64,000 nucleotides of DNA from Bursaphelenchus xylophilus (taxonomy: Eukaryota > Nematoda > Chromadorea > Rhabditida > Aphelenchoididae). Position 1 is the first letter of the stretch; each line of letters begins with the position of its first letter. This document shows, piece by piece, positions 61,801 to 64,000 of the stretch. The translations under genes were made by a program, and so were the position numbers. Under the pieces are notes generated by a model that worked only from the letters and a program-made list of their open reading frames with translations, had not been told where the DNA came from and made no database searches. Location of the stretch: assembly GCA_904066235.2 (NCBI GenBank), contig CAJFCV020000005.1:4273501-4337500 (forward strand), given 5' to 3'.

Positions 61801-64000
61801 TACCATTTGAAATGGCACAGAACGACATTTCAGATCCGCAAGTTTCGCCTTTTTTGGAGCCAAATTGCGCCCGTACCAGGCCGAACACTTTGATATTATA
61901 CCACTTACCGGTTTAAAAAAATTAAATTAGAGATGTCGGAGTGAATTGACGAGACCTACACCATTTGAAATGGCACAGAACGACATTTCAGATCCGCAAG
62001 TTTCGCCTTTTTTGGAGCCAAATTGCGCCCGTACCAGGCCGAACACTTTGATATTATATTAGGCACCGGTTTAAAAAAAATTAAGTTAGAGATGTCGGAG
62101 TGAATTGACGAGACCTACACCATTTGAAATGGCACAGAATAAAATTTCAGATCCGCAAGTTTCGCCTTTTTTGGAGCCAAATTGCGCCCGTACCAGGCCG
62201 AACACTTTGATATTATACCACTTACCGGTTTAAAAAAAATTAAATTAGAGATGTCGGAGTGAATTGACGAGACCTATACCATTTGAAATGGCACAGAACG
62301 ACATTTCAGATCCGCAAGTTTCGCCTTTTTTGGAGCCAAATTGCGCCCGTACCAGGCCGAACACTTTGATATTATACCACTTACCGGTTTAAAAAAAATT
62401 AAATTAGAGATGTCGGAGTGAATTGACGAGACCTACACCATTTGAAATGGCACAGAATAGAATTTCAGATCCGCAAGTTTCGCCTTTTTTGGAGCCAAAT
62501 TGCGCCCGTACCAGGCCGAACACTTTGATATTATACTAGGCACCGGTTTAAAAAAAATTAAATTAGAGATGTCGGAGTGAATTGACGAGACCTACACCAT
62601 TTGAAATGGCACAGAATAAAATTTCAGATCCGCAAGTTTCGCCTTTTTTGGAGCCAAATTGCGCCCGTACCAGGCCGAACACTTTGATATTATACTAGGC
62701 ACCGGTTTAAAAAAAATAAAATTAGAGATGTCGGAGTGAATTGACGAGACCTATACCATACGAAATGGCACAGAATAAAATTTCAGATCCGCAAGTTTCG
62801 CCTTTTTTGGAGCCAAATTGCGCCCGTACCAAGCCGAACACTTTGATATTATACTAGGCACCGGTTTAAAAAAAATTAAATTAGAGATGTCGGAGTGAAT
62901 TGACGAGACCTATACCATACGAAATGGCACAGATTAAAATTTCAGATCCGCAAGTTTCGCCTTTTTTGGAGCCAAATTGCGCCCGTACCAGGCCGAACAC
63001 TTTGATATTATACTAGGCACCGGTTTAAAAAAAATTAAATTAGAGATGTCGGAGTGAATTGACGAGACCTATACCATACGAAATGGCACAGATTAAAATT
63101 TCAGATCCGCAAGTTTCGCTTTTTTTGGAGCCAAATTGCGCCCGTACCAAGCCGAACACTTTGATATTATACATACTAGGCACCGGTTTAAAAAAAATTA
63201 AATTAGAGATGTCGGAGTGAATTGACGAGACCTACACCATTTGAAATGGCACAGAATAAAATTTCAGATCCGCAAGTTTCGCCTTTTTTGGAGCCAAATT
63301 GCGCCCGTACCAGGCCGAACACTTTGATATTATACTAGGCACCGGTTTAAAAAAAATTAAATTAGAGATGTCGGAGTGAATTGACGAGACCTATACCATA
63401 CGAAATGGCACAGAATAAAATTTCAGATCCGCAAGTTTTGCCTTTTTTGGAGCCAAATTGCGCCCGTACCAGGCCGAACACTTTGATATTATACTAGGCA
63501 CCGGTTTAAAAAAAATTAAATTAGAGATGTCGGAGTGAATTGACGAGACCTACACCATTTGAAATGGCACAGAATAAAATTTCAGATCCGCAAGTTTCGC
63601 CTTTTTTGGAGCCAAATTGCGCCCGTACCAGGCCGAACACTTTGATATTATACTAGGCACCGGTTTAAAAAAAATTAAATTAGAGATGTCGGAGTGAATT
63701 GACGAGACCTACACCATTTGAAATGGCACAGAATAGAATTTCAGATCCGCAAGTTTCGCCTTTTTTGGAGCCAAATTGCGCCCGTACCAGGCCGAACACT
63801 TTGATATTATACTAGGCACCGGTTTAAAAAAAATTAAATTAGAGATGTCGGAGTGAATTGACGAGACCTATACCATTTGAAATGGCACAGAACGACATTT
63901 CAGATCCGCAAGTTTCGCCTTTTTTGGAGCCAAATTGCGCCCGTACCAGGCCGAACACTTTGATATTATACCACTTACCGGTTTAAAAAAAATTAAATTA
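46813..64000. repeat. 159-bp tandem satellite array, at least 17 kb, about 108 copies, runs off the window
   Basis: Successive GCCGAACACTTTGATATTAT starts are spaced 159 bp (for example 46972, 47131, 47290). Monomers are nearly identical except at a few switch sites: CTAGGCACCGG, CTACTTACCGG or CCACTTACCGG before the A-run; CTACACCATTTG or CTATACCATACG; AATAGAA, AATAAAA or AACGACA; GAGCC or GAGTC; rare CTATAGCATACG. Small length changes occur in the A-run, one monomer near 49,665 is truncated, and 63,173 has a 4-bp insertion. The CCATTTG type carries a perfect 13-bp palindrome. No reading frame of note. Typical heterochromatic satellite. Confidence 0.97.

Noticed and set aside
46813..64000. 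CRISPR array
   Set aside because: The 159-bp units are near-identical head to tail with no unique spacers, and the host is a eukaryote.

Overview
The window reads as nuclear DNA of a nematode. Short introns with GTAAG/GTGAG donors and TTTCAG/TTTTAG acceptors split every gene. There are two seven-transmembrane chemoreceptor genes of the nematode Sra-type superfamily, two NAPE-PLD lipid hydrolase genes and a tandem family of pepsin-fold proteins. The species cannot be named from sequence alone. Exon models below were built by hand from reading frame, splice signals and paralogue alignment; within each spliced model the exon phases add up exactly.

Region 1 (1-13,589) is gene-poor. It holds one clear exon of a minus-strand single-pass membrane protein (2590-2984), two tRNA-Val(AAC) genes 3.5 kb apart, and two long inverted-repeat elements (784-2103 and about 6599-8440). 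Region 2 (13,590-26,609) holds a four-exon type I membrane protein gene, a chemoreceptor gene, two tandem NAPE-PLD genes on the minus strand, and a second chemoreceptor gene with the same intron plan as the first. The second chemoreceptor converges with the next array on one shared two-way polyadenylation signal.

Region 3 (26,778-43,289) is the most striking coding part: nine complete, closely packed, co-oriented genes (AP1 to AP9 by coordinate, transcribed right to left) for secreted pepsin-fold proteins. All keep the fold landmarks and an N-lobe Asp, but the N-lobe DTG glycine is replaced (mostly by Asn, as D-x-N-R-P-Y), and the C-lobe DTG aspartate is replaced in all nine by Ala, Thr, Asn, Val, Leu or Phe. 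They are therefore predicted to be inactive as classical aspartic proteases. Five have a hydrophobic C-terminal tail (possible GPI or membrane anchor) and a six-exon layout; four lack the tail and have merged 5' exons. A 563-bp inverted-repeat element with a tRNA-like core sits in an intron of AP6.

Region 4 (43,290-64,000) is non-genic. It has a GC-rich block, AT-rich degenerate repeats, a 17-bp TTTTGTCCCCA minisatellite, a 10-N assembly gap flanked by a 636-bp duplication, and then at least 17 kb of a 159-bp satellite (about 108 copies) that runs off the window and shows multi-monomer higher-order duplication.
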